Positions 63,856 through 64,000 of a stretch of DNA of 64,000 bases are shown piece by piece; the first letter of the stretch is position 1; each line of letters begins with the position of its first letter. Origin of the DNA: Bifidobacterium myosotis (lineage in GTDB: Bacteria; Actinomycetota; Actinomycetes; Actinomycetales; Bifidobacteriaceae); NCBI RefSeq assembly GCF_002259745.1, contig NZ_MWWW01000002.1, positions 62,106 to 126,105 of the forward strand, given 5' to 3'. The notes under the pieces were generated by a model. It saw only the letters and a program-made list of their open reading frames with translations. It made no database searches and had not been told where the DNA came from. Both the position numbers and the translations under genes were made by a program.

Positions 63856-64000
63856 CTACTGCTGCTGGTGCTCGCGGCAGGTTTGGCCGAGGCCGCGCGC
63901 CAGACGGATCGGATCGAGGATCTCGTCAAGCTGCTCGGCGGGCAGATCGGTGCGCTCGCCGGCCACCTCGCGTACGGTGCGGCCGGAGCGTACGGCCTCG
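63856..64000 (-). CDS. C-terminal end of a fumarase/aspartase-superfamily enzyme, partial
   Basis: The reverse strand shows the last 47 codons: RSGRTVREVAGERTDLPAEQ, LDEILDPIRLARGLGQ and TCREHQQQ-stop. The pattern of a Val/Arg-rich helix, then L-x-x-E-x-L-D-E-I-L-D-P, is typical of the C-terminal domain of class II fumarases, aspartate ammonia-lyases and relatives. Which of them it is cannot be decided from this end. Confidence 0.45.
   Translation of the reverse strand, partial: EAVRSGRTVREVAGERTDLPAEQLDEILDPIRLARGLGQTCREHQQQ

Overview
The window reads as a Bifidobacterium chromosome segment (probably the B. longum/breve lineage). The basis is high GC with C/G-ending codons, actinobacterial NucS mismatch-repair endonuclease, a GlnR-type orphan response regulator, GlgE, F1Fo-ATPase in the order BEFHAGDC, and LPxTG pili with a bifidobacterial style. 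No database search was possible, so the genus call rests on gene content and protein recognition.

Layout. 1-5515 (minus): a five-gene cluster with a biotin carboxylase (cut by the window edge), a PxpB-PxpC fusion, PxpA, an unlisted 54-residue protein and a DUF1445 (D-glutamate cyclase-like) protein, pointing to 5-oxoproline metabolism. 5775-7472: a class IV aminotransferase and a chorismate mutase, separated by a 200-bp near-perfect palindrome. 7815-21623: a large exported protein of unknown role, then a minus-strand block (valS, oligopeptide-binding protein, nth, glnR-like, a membrane protein, mntP, ppa, glgE). 22009-25303: accessory region with a mosaic LPxTG-type surface protein, a stray second copy of its 3' end, a BrnT/BrnA toxin-antitoxin pair, a NUDIX remnant and initiator tRNA. 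25737-34614: metA and the ATP synthase operon. 35161-42178: nucS, an FKBP lipoprotein, a three-gene envelope group, a CYTH protein and tRNA-Arg(CCG). 42311-51118: accessory region with an acetyltransferase remnant, a two-pilin locus lacking a sortase, whose likely promoter carries a G9 tract in its 17-bp spacer, a decayed ATPase and its intact relative. 51396-56066: ridA, plsC-like, a MITE-like repeat, gpsA behind three 151-bp tandem repeats, ddl. 56493-64000: a complete ABC importer (binding protein, two permeases, ATPase), a CPBP protease, an MscS channel and the end of a fumarase/aspartase-like gene.

The main unexplained signal is at gene ends. ppa, valS and gpsA each carry extra copies of their own 3' or 5' terminus, separated by short non-coding modules that share a hairpin (arms like GACAGTCC/GGACTGTC) followed by a conserved box (like AGGCGANGTGAGCGGC). 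The module order implies that the gene-proximal copy replaced an older terminus now stranded downstream (ppa, valS) or upstream (gpsA). A related module lies downstream of atpC. No integrase is present in the window. Separately, at least six genes have short 10-16 bp tandem duplications straddling their stop codon, and several intergenic regions hold islands in which one locus-specific word of about 12-20 bp recurs in alternating orientation.
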